Shown in pieces: positions 8,303 to 16,644 of a stretch of 64,000 bases of DNA (position 1 is its first letter; each line of letters opens with the position of its first letter). Origin of the DNA: Candidatus Epulonipiscium fishelsonii (lineage in GTDB: Bacteria; Bacillota; Clostridia; Lachnospirales; Cellulosilyticaceae); NCBI GenBank assembly GCA_001983455.1, contig LJDB01000064.1:1-64000 (forward strand), read 5' to 3'. The notes beneath the pieces were generated by a model, which saw only the letters and a program-made list of their open reading frames with translations, was not told where the DNA came from and did not search any database. A program made the translations under genes and the position numbers.

Positions 8303-9181
8303 TTATTCAATAAATTTTAAAATTTCTATATCTGTAAAATAATATTTTAGAATTTCAGTATAATTAGCTCCTAAAATAGCAAATTCATTGGCTCCATTTT
8401 GGCTAAGTCCTACACCATGGCCATCGCCTTTTACATTAAAAATTAAGGACTTTTCATTCTCACTTATCTCTACATGACTTGAGGGCAAATTAAATATTTT
8501 TATAAATTCATCTTCATTCATAATTATACTCCCAAATTGAATTTGGTTAACATATCCAGATTTTCCTTTTTCAACAATTTGAATTTGTTGTCCAATATAT
8601 TCTTGATTAATTAATATATTTGGATATGCCTCTTGCAATATCCTGACTACTTCTGATTTTGAATAAATAATATTTTTTTCTATTGTATCAGTTTGGCTCA
8701 CAACAGACAATAAATATGGAATTTCTAGATCATATATTTCTTGCCCATCACGTGTTCGTCCACTACTTGCTCTATGATATATTGGCTCAATAAGTTCTCC
8801 ATCATAAGTTAAAACTTCTTCTTCTGTATCCAATATTGCATTTTTATATAATTCGTATGTTTCATTATAATCCGAACCCCATAATTCTCTAAGTTGGTTG
8901 ATAGTTAGGGGTTCAAGTTGATCAGCTAAATCGTTCTTTTGCATATACGTTCTAAGAATAACTGCTTGAGCTTTTATTGCTTCATAGTGATATGTTGATG
9001 GTATTTCTTTTGCTAATATGCCTACCATTTTTTGCTCGTCTGAAATAAGATCTTTAACTTCAATAACATCAAATTGGTACATTGCTTCCACTGTTTGAAA
9101 TTTACCAGCAAACACTATGAGTGAAGGTATTAATGTTAGGCAGAGTAAAACTCCTGAACAATATGTAACTATTTTAATCAT
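8303..9181 (-). CDS. spoIID: SpoIID, engulfment lytic transglycosylase
   Basis: The 292-residue protein cleaves septal peptidoglycan during engulfment. It has an N-terminal membrane segment (about 8-26), the conserved catalytic-site stretch LAKEIPSTYHYEAIKAQAV with Glu59, the YHRASSGRT segment, and the C-terminal GHGVGLSQNGA signature. It starts at ATG after GGGGG, and 45 nt separate it from spoIIQ in the same direction, consistent with one sporulation operon. A SigE-type promoter is expected, but I could not fix one with confidence in the A/T-rich upstream sequence. Confidence 0.9.
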   Translation of the reverse strand: MIKIVTYCSGVLLCLTLIPSLIVFAGKFQTVEAMYQFDVIEVKDLISDEQKMVGILAKEIPSTYHYEAIKAQAVILRTYMQKNDLADQLEPLTINQLRELWGSDYNETYELYKNAILDTEEEVLTYDGELIEPIYHRASSGRTRDGQEIYDLEIPYLLSVVSQTDTIEKNIIYSKSEVVRILQEAYPNILINQEYIGQQIQIVEKGKSGYVNQIQFGSIIMNEDEFIKIFNLPSSHVEISENEKSLIFNVKGDGHGVGLSQNGANEFAILGANYTEILKYYFTDIEILKFIE

Positions 9182-9283
9182 TTTTATTTTATCCCCCTGT
9201 AAATAACATTTTATATATTATATTGTAGCATAAACAAGTTTATTCCTTATTAGTCTTGTCCTAGTATTCAATTCAATAGGCTT

Positions 9284-9314
9284 GCACTATAGTTTATTGA
9301 ATAAACTATGGTGC
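9284..9314 (-). terminator. hairpin between the DUF3810 gene and spoIID
   Basis: A 13-bp stem (GCACTATAGTTTA with TAAACTATGGTGC, one G-U pair) with a 5-nt loop starts 12 nt behind the DUF3810 stop codon. No T-run follows on the minus strand, so it may be a weak terminator or a transcript-stabilising end. Confidence 0.4.
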
Positions 9315-9326
9315 TCCCTGGATTAT

Positions 9327-10445
9327 TTAAAGACGGTATTTTTTATGATATTTTTCATAATAAGATAAAAGCAAGTCAACAACTTCACCATAACTTTCAG
9401 TACCTGCTGTTACACCATTTGCTTTAAGATAAGAGTTATTAATATTCTGTGAAACTTTTTGAACATCACCTTGATAGTTGCTCCAAAAGTCATTTCCATA
9501 ATTTAAATCATCGAGAACTTTTTTTGGCATATAGTGTTTATTTATGCTAACCAATAAATCAAAATCGACTTTAGCCAAGGCATTGCTTGTATAAGCAATA
9601 GCAAGAAGATAACCAGAATATTTAAAGTCTAAGTGAGGATGTGCCATACAGGTTATATATGCAATAAAGTTACACTGGTCTTCAAAACCGTATCCATGTT
9701 GATGAGCCATTTCATGGCATGTTGTTGAAGGAATAAACATCTCCGGAATAGCCACATTTACATTTGGCTCACCAGTAAAAGGAGAGTATATTCCAGTAAT
9801 ACCTGTATAATTTAATGCTTTGGAACCCATTATAGGTTTAGCAGGCCCATAAATTCCACTGAGAGTTTCAAATTCCTCTCCTAAAACATAAAATCCTAAT
9901 GGCGCCCTGGTAAAAATGCCTTCATAATCACTATCCATTTTTACTATTCCATTCTCGTCTTCATTCAAATGATTACGAATTCTTCCTGCTTGAGTAAGCA
10001 GATGGGTATAATACGCACCTAAATCTCCGTGAGTATATTTTTTAACAACCAAATCTTCCTTTTGTCCAAACTCTGGACGTTTATAGTTTAGTCCCCAAAA
10101 AGTGATAAACATTGTAAACAAAATAGAAGCTACGACAGCAAAATTTAACAAGCTATTCGCCAAAATATTCAAAGCATGACCTTTATATTTAAAAACATAG
10201 AAAAATGTTCCAATTATAAATCCAACCAGAAATATTAGCGTAAATCCAATTAGAACTTCAAAAACAGAAAATGATACAGTTCCAAAGACACTACTAATTC
10301 CTTCTATAAAATATTTATTTATTCCTAAAGAATAAAGCTCTTCCCAAGTTTGAGGATTGTACTCATATAAATAGAGTAATAAAATAGAAATGGGTGTAAG
10401 TAATAAGATTAATAATTTAAAAATGGTAATTTTTTGTAACTTCAT
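9327..10445 (-). CDS. DUF3810 family membrane metallopeptidase-like protein
   Basis: The 372-residue protein has three N-terminal membrane segments (roughly 6-25, 58-85 and 96-118) and an extracytoplasmic domain with a zinc-peptidase motif HEMAHQ (H244, E245, H248). A Glu in GYGFEDQCNF downstream is a candidate third ligand. This is the pattern of the uncharacterised DUF3810 family. The start is ATG 10445, with GAGGTG 9 nt upstream; the in-frame GTG 12 nt earlier overlaps that binding site. It is monocistronic and divergent from the giant surface-protein genes. No substrate is known. Confidence 0.75.
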   Translation of the reverse strand: MKLQKITIFKLLILLLTPISILLLYLYEYNPQTWEELYSLGINKYFIEGISSVFGTVSFSVFEVLIGFTLIFLVGFIIGTFFYVFKYKGHALNILANSLLNFAVVASILFTMFITFWGLNYKRPEFGQKEDLVVKKYTHGDLGAYYTHLLTQAGRIRNHLNEDENGIVKMDSDYEGIFTRAPLGFYVLGEEFETLSGIYGPAKPIMGSKALNYTGITGIYSPFTGEPNVNVAIPEMFIPSTTCHEMAHQHGYGFEDQCNFIAYITCMAHPHLDFKYSGYLLAIAYTSNALAKVDFDLLVSINKHYMPKKVLDDLNYGNDFWSNYQGDVQKVSQNINNSYLKANGVTAGTESYGEVVDLLLSYYEKYHKKYRL

Positions 10446-10556
10446 GTTTGATATCACCTCAGTTTAAAATTTGTAATTTAAATTTAATAAAATTATGTAA
10501 GGGTTGTATTAACTCTGTTTACCCATACAATAAGCTACTTTTTAAACAAATATAAA

Positions 10557-10586
10557 TTTACTTATAGTAGCATTTTGCTATATAAT
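10557..10586 (+). promoter_or_regulatory. possible promoter upstream of the small-peptide and giant-protein region
   Basis: TTTACT (10557-10562) and TATAAT (10581-10586) are separated by 18 bp. Transcription from here would include the ribosome binding site of the possible small ORF at 10778. A second TATAAT is at 10758-10763, but a start from it (about 10770) would leave out that binding site. Confidence 0.3.
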
Positions 10587-10775
10587 AGTGTTTAAATTGC
10601 AAGTAGCACAATTCTTTTATAGTGGATATTAATATAGTTTACAAAAATATAGATATTTATGTGCTTATAAATAAATATCTAGTATATGTCGATAAATCTT
10701 ACATAGCAAGTTGCAAAAATAAATTCATATAAATAAACATATAAATTAATATCCTTTTATAATAGAGGGTATTAT

Positions 10776-10887
10776 GCATGAGACGTAACATTATATTTAA
10801 AAGATACATAATTTATATGAACTTTATTGCAACGACTATATTAATAAACACAGGTGTGACTATTGCTATTTAATTTACGTCCCATGC
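10776..10887 (+). repeat. long-range inverted repeat framing the small ORF
   Basis: GCATGAGACGTAA (10776-10788) is complementary to TTACGTCCCATGC (10875-10887) at 12 of 13 positions. In RNA this stem would close an 86-nt domain and bury the start codon of the 31-residue frame. It lies 130 nt ahead of the first giant surface-protein gene. Confidence 0.5.
10778..10873 (+). CDS. possible 31-residue cationic/hydrophobic peptide
   Basis: A short open frame with GAGGG 8 nt before its ATG encodes 31 residues. It begins MRRNIIFKRYIIYMNF and continues as an uninterrupted hydrophobic stretch ending in VTIAI. A basic N-terminus plus one membrane-length segment is the make-up of type I toxin peptides, membrane micropeptides and some leader peptides. 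The start codon lies inside the first arm of a 112-nt inverted repeat and the second arm follows the stop codon. Short frames are common by chance in A/T-rich DNA, so this is a candidate only. Confidence 0.35.
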   Translation: MRRNIIFKRYIIYMNFIATTILINTGVTIAI

Positions 10888-10890
10888 AAA

Positions 10891-10971
10891 GGGGAATTGT
10901 ACCAGACATAACAACAACCACCTTCTAGGAAATGTACATAACCCCAGCGATTATAGTACAAAGATTTCTAG
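10891..10971 (+). promoter_or_regulatory. leader RNA with two competing helices
   Basis: GGGG-N4-GTAC (10891-10902) can pair with GTAC-N4-CCCC (10934-10945). The same GTAC at 10934-10937 can instead join a hairpin in which CTAG, AAAT and GTAC (10926-10937) pair with GTAC, ATTT and CTAG (10956-10971). The two folds exclude each other. This is the usual design of a switching leader, but no known riboswitch consensus was recognised. Confidence 0.35.
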
Positions 10972-11016
10972 TGCTATATAAGCAAAAAATTAGAAGGAAG
11001 GGAAGGAAAGCAGTTT

Positions 11017-14000
11017 ATGTTAAATTTAATAAAAAGGAGAGTGGCATTATTTCTAAGTTTTTCGATGATGTTAGCCGTTCTAGTGCCAAGTTTTTCAGTT
11101 GAAGCACTGCCTGAAAGTTATATACCTATGCCTATAGCAGATGAAGAAGGAGGAGAAGAGGAAGAAGAACTACCCCGAATAGATATAGGATTGATGTGGG
11201 AACCGTTTAGATTGCCCGAAGATTCGGAAAAATATAATACCCCAGGATTTCAATCATTGGAATTTAAGGACGAGTGGGTTGGGGCAAGTTTTGACTTACA
11301 AGAAAAAGATACCAAACTAATTTATTATGTAATGCGTGATTATATATATGACTCTGATAATGATGGTATAGATAACACTGTAACTTTACCTGTAAAGGTA
11401 GAGCACCAAATCATTCCATATACAGGTGGGTATAAAGTAAGTACAAAAGTGTTTGAAAATAAACACTTTGAAGAAGATGGGGTTGGATTATATCCATTTG
11501 TAACAACAGAAGACCCAAATTTGTATGATCTAGGTCTTAATACAACAAACACAGGTTATCAAATATATGCACCCAAAGATGATAACGAAGTTGGAGATGA
11601 TGCATACAAGCAATTCTTTGATGGTAGAGGAGCGTACTACAATGCTTCTACGGAAGAAAGACCTGACTTTAAGGCTGATAACATAATTGAATATAAGCAT
11701 TATACTGGAGGTTTCTCTGACAAAGGAGATTGGGGACACAACATAAGACTTCAAAAAGATGACCTAGAATGGACATATATGATTGACATGGATGAAAAGC
11801 GTTTTATAATTAACACAAATGGTGCCCCACCTGGTATTTTCTTTGAAATTAGAGTTGAAGTTGATGGAATGCAAGACTCAACTTTAAAACTTAGAAGCCT
11901 TGAAACACCAAGTACAGAGGATCAACTAGGATGGCTTAACGGACAAATATCAAAATCAACACACTGGCTTGTTGATACCATGGACAGTGATGGCAATCCA
12001 GTTGAACCAACTCCAAAAGATTTAGATCAGATTGATGAATTTATTTTGGGGCCAACACCTAGTGATATAATACCGCCTGAAGGCACAACCGGAGAAGGAT
12101 TAACTGGTAATGACGCTGCCTTTATGACAATCCCTGGAGGAAGACCTGGGATACAAATTAAGTTTAAACATCCACTACAAATCGTTGAAGATGGAAATAT
12201 AATTGAAAATGCTGACGGCACCCGATTTGACCTAACAACAATGGCAGGTATAAACATGGAGATTGGTCTCAAATTGGAAGATACCGAAGGTAAAGAGCAA
12301 GCAATTGCATTAAACTTTGACCTTGAAACTAAAACTCAGGAAAAAAATGAAGATGAATATTCTCAAAATAAAACAGGTGGAAAGTATCTTATTAAATATG
12401 AAGATGACTATTACCAAATCGATATTGTAAAAGACGATGTTTTATATGATGAATGGGCTGAAAACTCATTTGATGATTGGCAGGATGAATTTTTTGGATG
12501 GCCTTATCTTGAATCTAGTATGATTTTAGATGAAGTAAAGATAGTTTTAACAAAATCAGAAGGTGATTCTCAAGGTTTAATAACTCTAGACAATAACTTA
12601 TTTGAAAGTGAACATACATACCTAGAGTTTAATCTTGAAATTCCATCTGAAGAAACAGCTTATATAAGATTTAAACCATATAATAGGATTTTACAAGATG
12701 ATACTTATACTTTACTTGTTGACATTGCTCAAAACAACTCTGAAGGAAAAGGTACAACCATTGTATCAGGAACAGACCGAATAACGGTTGATTATCCAAA
12801 TGGTACACCCGAGTATCAAATTCGAACGGACCACACTAGAGGGCTCTTTGGATGGTCACAAAGGTTAATTTATGATGAGAGTAAACAGGATAGTCCGTTT
12901 CCACCAGCTGTTCCAACAGGAGTTGAGATTACAGACACGTATGCAATTGCAAACTTGAGGTATCCTTTTGACCCTGATAAAGTTGAAGCTATTGGATTTG
13001 ACTTATCTTGGAATATGCCTTTTAATAGTGAATCTAGACTATATGATGAGCTTGAAGAAAAGGATTTATATTATGAAGTATTTTTCCATACATTAAGCAA
13101 CACTGAAGAAGAAGACGACAAATCTTTAGTTAAAATATTTCAAATAACCCAAGACAAAACTATTGCAGATGCTGATTCAGAAAAACAAGTAAAAATAATA
13201 GATTTTACTGCTGAAAATGACGTGGAAGGTGTACCAAATATATCAAAGAAATCACCCGTTATGGAGCTTTACGCTGGCCAAATGGACGGTACTGGTGATT
13301 TTCAATTTATAGTATCTGATCTGCAGTTAAAAGGAATATTTGACAAAAGCATTGATACAATTGGAGCACCTATATTAAAAGAAGAATACGACAAAGATAA
13401 ACCTGACGAAAAATTTAAAGGTCACTTAGGTATGACAAATTATCCAAGTTCAGTAATAACAGAAGATGAAAGTTATAATATTCAGCCTGGAGAACCAGTC
13501 GCAGCTGAAATTCCAAATGTGTATTATTTAACAATAAGAGCCGTATATGACTTTCATGATGATGATGTAATTAATTCAACAACTAGTGAAACATATATAA
13601 GTCAAAAATTGTTGGCAAGTAATTACTCAATGCCTGGGGTTGCAAATACTTCTATAAAAGAAGACATAATCCCAACTATTGAAAAAATGTACGAAGAAAT
13701 AGCAATAAATAAACAGACAGGAGAAATTGATGGACATCAAATTGGATTTGAGATTGTAAATCTTACTGATTATTACCAAACAATGTTGTGGCCAACATCT
13801 TGGGAAATGTGGGACTTAAAAGGGGTCTTTGTTGATGATGATGATGAAACCACTATAAATACTGATGATGGAGATAACAGTGAAAATAGAGTTACCCCTG
13901 GATATATATTGGATGACAATAGAACTTATGAACTATTTTTATATCAAGATGAGCCATCCGATGATATAGATGATGCAGAACAAGGATATATACAAGACCA

Positions 14001-16554
14001 GTTGGGTCCAGAGTTTGGAATACAAGGAGATGCAAACTGGGATAATGATATTTTAAACTTAAATTATAGTGAAAATAGTGCTAGTAATAAATTAATTTAT
14101 GATATGTATGAAATTGAGTCAACTACAGATGGACTATATACTCCAAGGGTTAAATTAACTGACTTTGATATGCAAGCCCTAAGAAATGGTAAAGTTCTAG
14201 GATTTTATTTTGATGATAATATGAACTTCAACTCCCGTGATGGAGATATGAATCTACGTAATATAATTTTTGAGGGACTTGATTCAAACCAAATTTACTA
14301 TACGCAAGCTAGGGTAAAAATAAAAGTTGCTAGAGATCCAAAGCTTCAAGGAGCAAATTTAGACCCACAAAAATGGACTTTATATTCACCTTTGTCTAAA
14401 ATTAATACATTCACAACAGAATCACTTCCAACAGGGCCAACACCAGACGAGCAAACACCAATTGCTCCAACAGATTTTAAACTTATAGACGTATCAAGTT
14501 CGTCAGCCAAAGTTGGATGGACAAAAGCAGCAACTATAACTCCAGCAAGTTATGAACTTATTAGAACAAACAATAGAAAACTTGATGAGAAATATCTTGA
14601 TAAGCAATTAACTTTAAATGCAATATTTCAAGATAATAGTGACATTGTACTGTTTCATAATGAAGAAGTTGGCAAAGCAACAGAACTTACAAATATAGAT
14701 TTATCACCAAACACGTTGTATTATTACTATTTACGTTCTGTAATTACACTACCAACTGGTGAAGAAATGTATTCTGATTGGGTTATGTTGCCAGTAACAA
14801 CAAAATCTATTCAACCACCTAGCAGCTTAAAAGTAGAGCTTCCAATGTTTTATGACTATGAGCTAAAAAATGAAGTTGTTGTCAGCTTTATGGCTCCAGG
14901 ACCATTGGACGATAGTTATTCTTTTGAGATTTCAATAAGAGGAGAGGACGATGAAGATTATATTGGGTCTATGGATCCTAATTTTCCGTATGACCTCTAT
15001 GAAAATCCAGAACGATTGAATGACGATCCATCGGCAGAAACAGGATATGAATTTGTTGATTTCTTAATTCAAGACCTAGACTCTGGTAAACGATACGACA
15101 TTAAAGTTAGAGTTGTTCAAACTCAACCAGATGGTACCATTTTAAAATCACTATTCTCAAATATGGTAAGCCATAGAACAGAATTTGATGCTGAAGAAGA
15201 AGAAAAAGAAGACTTGTTTGAAGATTTACTTGACAAATATGACTATGAAACAGGTCAACTTGGGAATAGCTCATTTTGGGAATTTGACGGTAGTGAAACA
15301 AAGAAAGTATACAAATACAGAATGTCATATTTAGAAACTGATTTTGCTGTATCAGGATCTTATGACATTATAAATGATGAAGATATGGAAAAAGCAATTT
15401 ATTATTTTCCATCAGAAGCGTTTGAAATGGCAAATGACGAAAATACTACTTTAAACTTTAAAATCGATGATTATGCTATAAGCATAAGACCAGACACTAT
15501 TGATGACTCACTTGAACCAATTGAGGATGCTAAATATGAAGAATCTACAAGAAGAATTGAAGATTATTATATCATGGTTGAGCTTGAGGTCAAAGAAGCA
15601 AGAGAATCCGTTTTTGGCCAAGAAGCAATTATGCCTCAGCTTGAAGTCAATGCGGAAGTTGTCAGCCTTGAAGAAGAAGATTCCACAATTGAACTTGAAA
15701 TTGAAGACAGTCTGCGTGATGCTATTGCAGAAGAAAGGGAAGATTTAGAAAGAAACTTGGAACAAGAATTTGAGAATCCATATATAGACATTGAATATCT
15801 TGAAAGTCTTGTTGAAAAAGAAATTGATGATGTTAAAGAAAAGCACCAGAGAGTAGCTGGAAAAATAGTGTCTAGCGAAATTGACGGAGATACTACAATT
15901 ACAGAAGCCAACAATGCTATATCTTTAAATATTAAAGTTGATAGTAACAAAATTAATGTATATTACTTGGATGAATATGACGATTGGATTAAACAAAGTT
16001 CTTTCAAAGTTGCAAACGGATATTCTATTAATGCACAAAACTTTGGAACTTATGTAATAACTGGTCAAGAAGAACGTGAGTCTGTTACTGTACCTTCTAT
16101 ACCAATTAAAGACGATATCATAAGTCAATATCAACTTGACGACTTATTTTCAACAGATGAAGACTCTATGCAATATGGAGCAACAAAAGATGCAACTTAC
16201 CAAGCTGTCGCAAGAATGCTAGGTGCACCTGAAAGTGCTGAACCTATGATGTTTTTGCAACGCTATGGAATAGATATTATACGTACAAAATTGGATGAAC
16301 CAATTAGACAAGACGAAGCAATTTATGTCTTAATGCAAGCTTATGAAGTAATGAACAAAGTAGATGTTGATACAGTACAACTAAGAAACAAACAAAGCAT
16401 CACAAATATTGGAGCATTCCAACCAAAATACCAAAACTATGTATCTGCTGCAGTTGCACTAGGAATAATTGATGCAGAAAATTCACAAGTTATTCCAAGC
16501 AAGAAAATGAGCATTGAAAGCATACTAGGAATAATTGACAAAATTGTTCCATAA
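11017..16554 (+). CDS. giant secreted fibronectin type III-like surface protein with SLH-like C-terminus
   Basis: The 1845-residue protein starts with a signal peptide (RR at 7-8, hydrophobic core, cleavage near 31 after VEA). It is strongly acidic. Fibronectin-III-like segments are visible at about 1147-1250 (IAPTDFKLIDVSSSSAKVGW) and 1265-1390 (PPSSLKVELPMF), with a further candidate from about 630. A Glu-rich helical part lies at about 1510-1610. The last 130 residues resemble weak SLH repeats (for example YQNYVSAAVALGIIDAENSQVIPSKKMS), which could attach it to cell-wall polymer. The gene behind it is a paralogue in overall plan. A surface or adhesive role is inferred from architecture; no enzyme motif was found. 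Confidence 0.8.
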   Translation: MLNLIKRRVALFLSFSMMLAVLVPSFSVEALPESYIPMPIADEEGGEEEEELPRIDIGLMWEPFRLPEDSEKYNTPGFQSLEFKDEWVGASFDLQEKDTKLIYYVMRDYIYDSDNDGIDNTVTLPVKVEHQIIPYTGGYKVSTKVFENKHFEEDGVGLYPFVTTEDPNLYDLGLNTTNTGYQIYAPKDDNEVGDDAYKQFFDGRGAYYNASTEERPDFKADNIIEYKHYTGGFSDKGDWGHNIRLQKDDLEWTYMIDMDEKRFIINTNGAPPGIFFEIRVEVDGMQDSTLKLRSLETPSTEDQLGWLNGQISKSTHWLVDTMDSDGNPVEPTPKDLDQIDEFILGPTPSDIIPPEGTTGEGLTGNDAAFMTIPGGRPGIQIKFKHPLQIVEDGNIIENADGTRFDLTTMAGINMEIGLKLEDTEGKEQAIALNFDLETKTQEKNEDEYSQNKTGGKYLIKYEDDYYQIDIVKDDVLYDEWAENSFDDWQDEFFGWPYLESSMILDEVKIVLTKSEGDSQGLITLDNNLFESEHTYLEFNLEIPSEETAYIRFKPYNRILQDDTYTLLVDIAQNNSEGKGTTIVSGTDRITVDYPNGTPEYQIRTDHTRGLFGWSQRLIYDESKQDSPFPPAVPTGVEITDTYAIANLRYPFDPDKVEAIGFDLSWNMPFNSESRLYDELEEKDLYYEVFFHTLSNTEEEDDKSLVKIFQITQDKTIADADSEKQVKIIDFTAENDVEGVPNISKKSPVMELYAGQMDGTGDFQFIVSDLQLKGIFDKSIDTIGAPILKEEYDKDKPDEKFKGHLGMTNYPSSVITEDESYNIQPGEPVAAEIPNVYYLTIRAVYDFHDDDVINSTTSETYISQKLLASNYSMPGVANTSIKEDIIPTIEKMYEEIAINKQTGEIDGHQIGFEIVNLTDYYQTMLWPTSWEMWDLKGVFVDDDDETTINTDDGDNSENRVTPGYILDDNRTYELFLYQDEPSDDIDDAEQGYIQDQLGPEFGIQGDANWDNDILNLNYSENSASNKLIYDMYEIESTTDGLYTPRVKLTDFDMQALRNGKVLGFYFDDNMNFNSRDGDMNLRNIIFEGLDSNQIYYTQARVKIKVARDPKLQGANLDPQKWTLYSPLSKINTFTTESLPTGPTPDEQTPIAPTDFKLIDVSSSSAKVGWTKAATITPASYELIRTNNRKLDEKYLDKQLTLNAIFQDNSDIVLFHNEEVGKATELTNIDLSPNTLYYYYLRSVITLPTGEEMYSDWVMLPVTTKSIQPPSSLKVELPMFYDYELKNEVVVSFMAPGPLDDSYSFEISIRGEDDEDYIGSMDPNFPYDLYENPERLNDDPSAETGYEFVDFLIQDLDSGKRYDIKVRVVQTQPDGTILKSLFSNMVSHRTEFDAEEEEKEDLFEDLLDKYDYETGQLGNSSFWEFDGSETKKVYKYRMSYLETDFAVSGSYDIINDEDMEKAIYYFPSEAFEMANDENTTLNFKIDDYAISIRPDTIDDSLEPIEDAKYEESTRRIEDYYIMVELEVKEARESVFGQEAIMPQLEVNAEVVSLEEEDSTIELEIEDSLRDAIAEEREDLERNLEQEFENPYIDIEYLESLVEKEIDDVKEKHQRVAGKIVSSEIDGDTTITEANNAISLNIKVDSNKINVYYLDEYDDWIKQSSFKVANGYSINAQNFGTYVITGQEERESVTVPSIPIKDDIISQYQLDDLFSTDEDSMQYGATKDATYQAVARMLGAPESAEPMMFLQRYGIDIIRTKLDEPIRQDEAIYVLMQAYEVMNKVDVDTVQLRNKQSITNIGAFQPKYQNYVSAAVALGIIDAENSQVIPSKKMSIESILGIIDKIVP

Positions 16555-16596
16555 TTCATTATAATTAAGATAGTAAAAAATCTTTGTCTTGACAAT

Positions 16597-16621
16597 GTAT
16601 GGGAGTAACACACTCCCATAC
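16597..16621 (+). repeat. perfect hairpin between the two giant genes
   Basis: GTATGGGAGT (16597-16606) and ACTCCCATAC (16612-16621) form a perfect 10-bp stem with a 5-nt loop in the 90-nt gap between the two giant genes. It is preceded by TTGACA and followed by an A-rich stretch rather than T residues, so it is not a normal terminator. RNA processing, transcript stability or a protein-binding palindrome are all possible. Confidence 0.55.
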
Positions 16622-16644
16622 AAAATATAAATTAGGAGGATTTT

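Noticed and set aside
10841-10909. 22-codon minus-strand frame with AAGGTGG upstream, antisense to the possible small peptide
   Set aside because: The composition is not peptide-like, it is shorter than the plus-strand frame, and no promoter was found for it.
15500-15950. Short frames overlapping the Glu-rich part of the 1845-residue protein
   Set aside because: They arise from the repetitive codon pattern of the acidic region; the main frame is uninterrupted.
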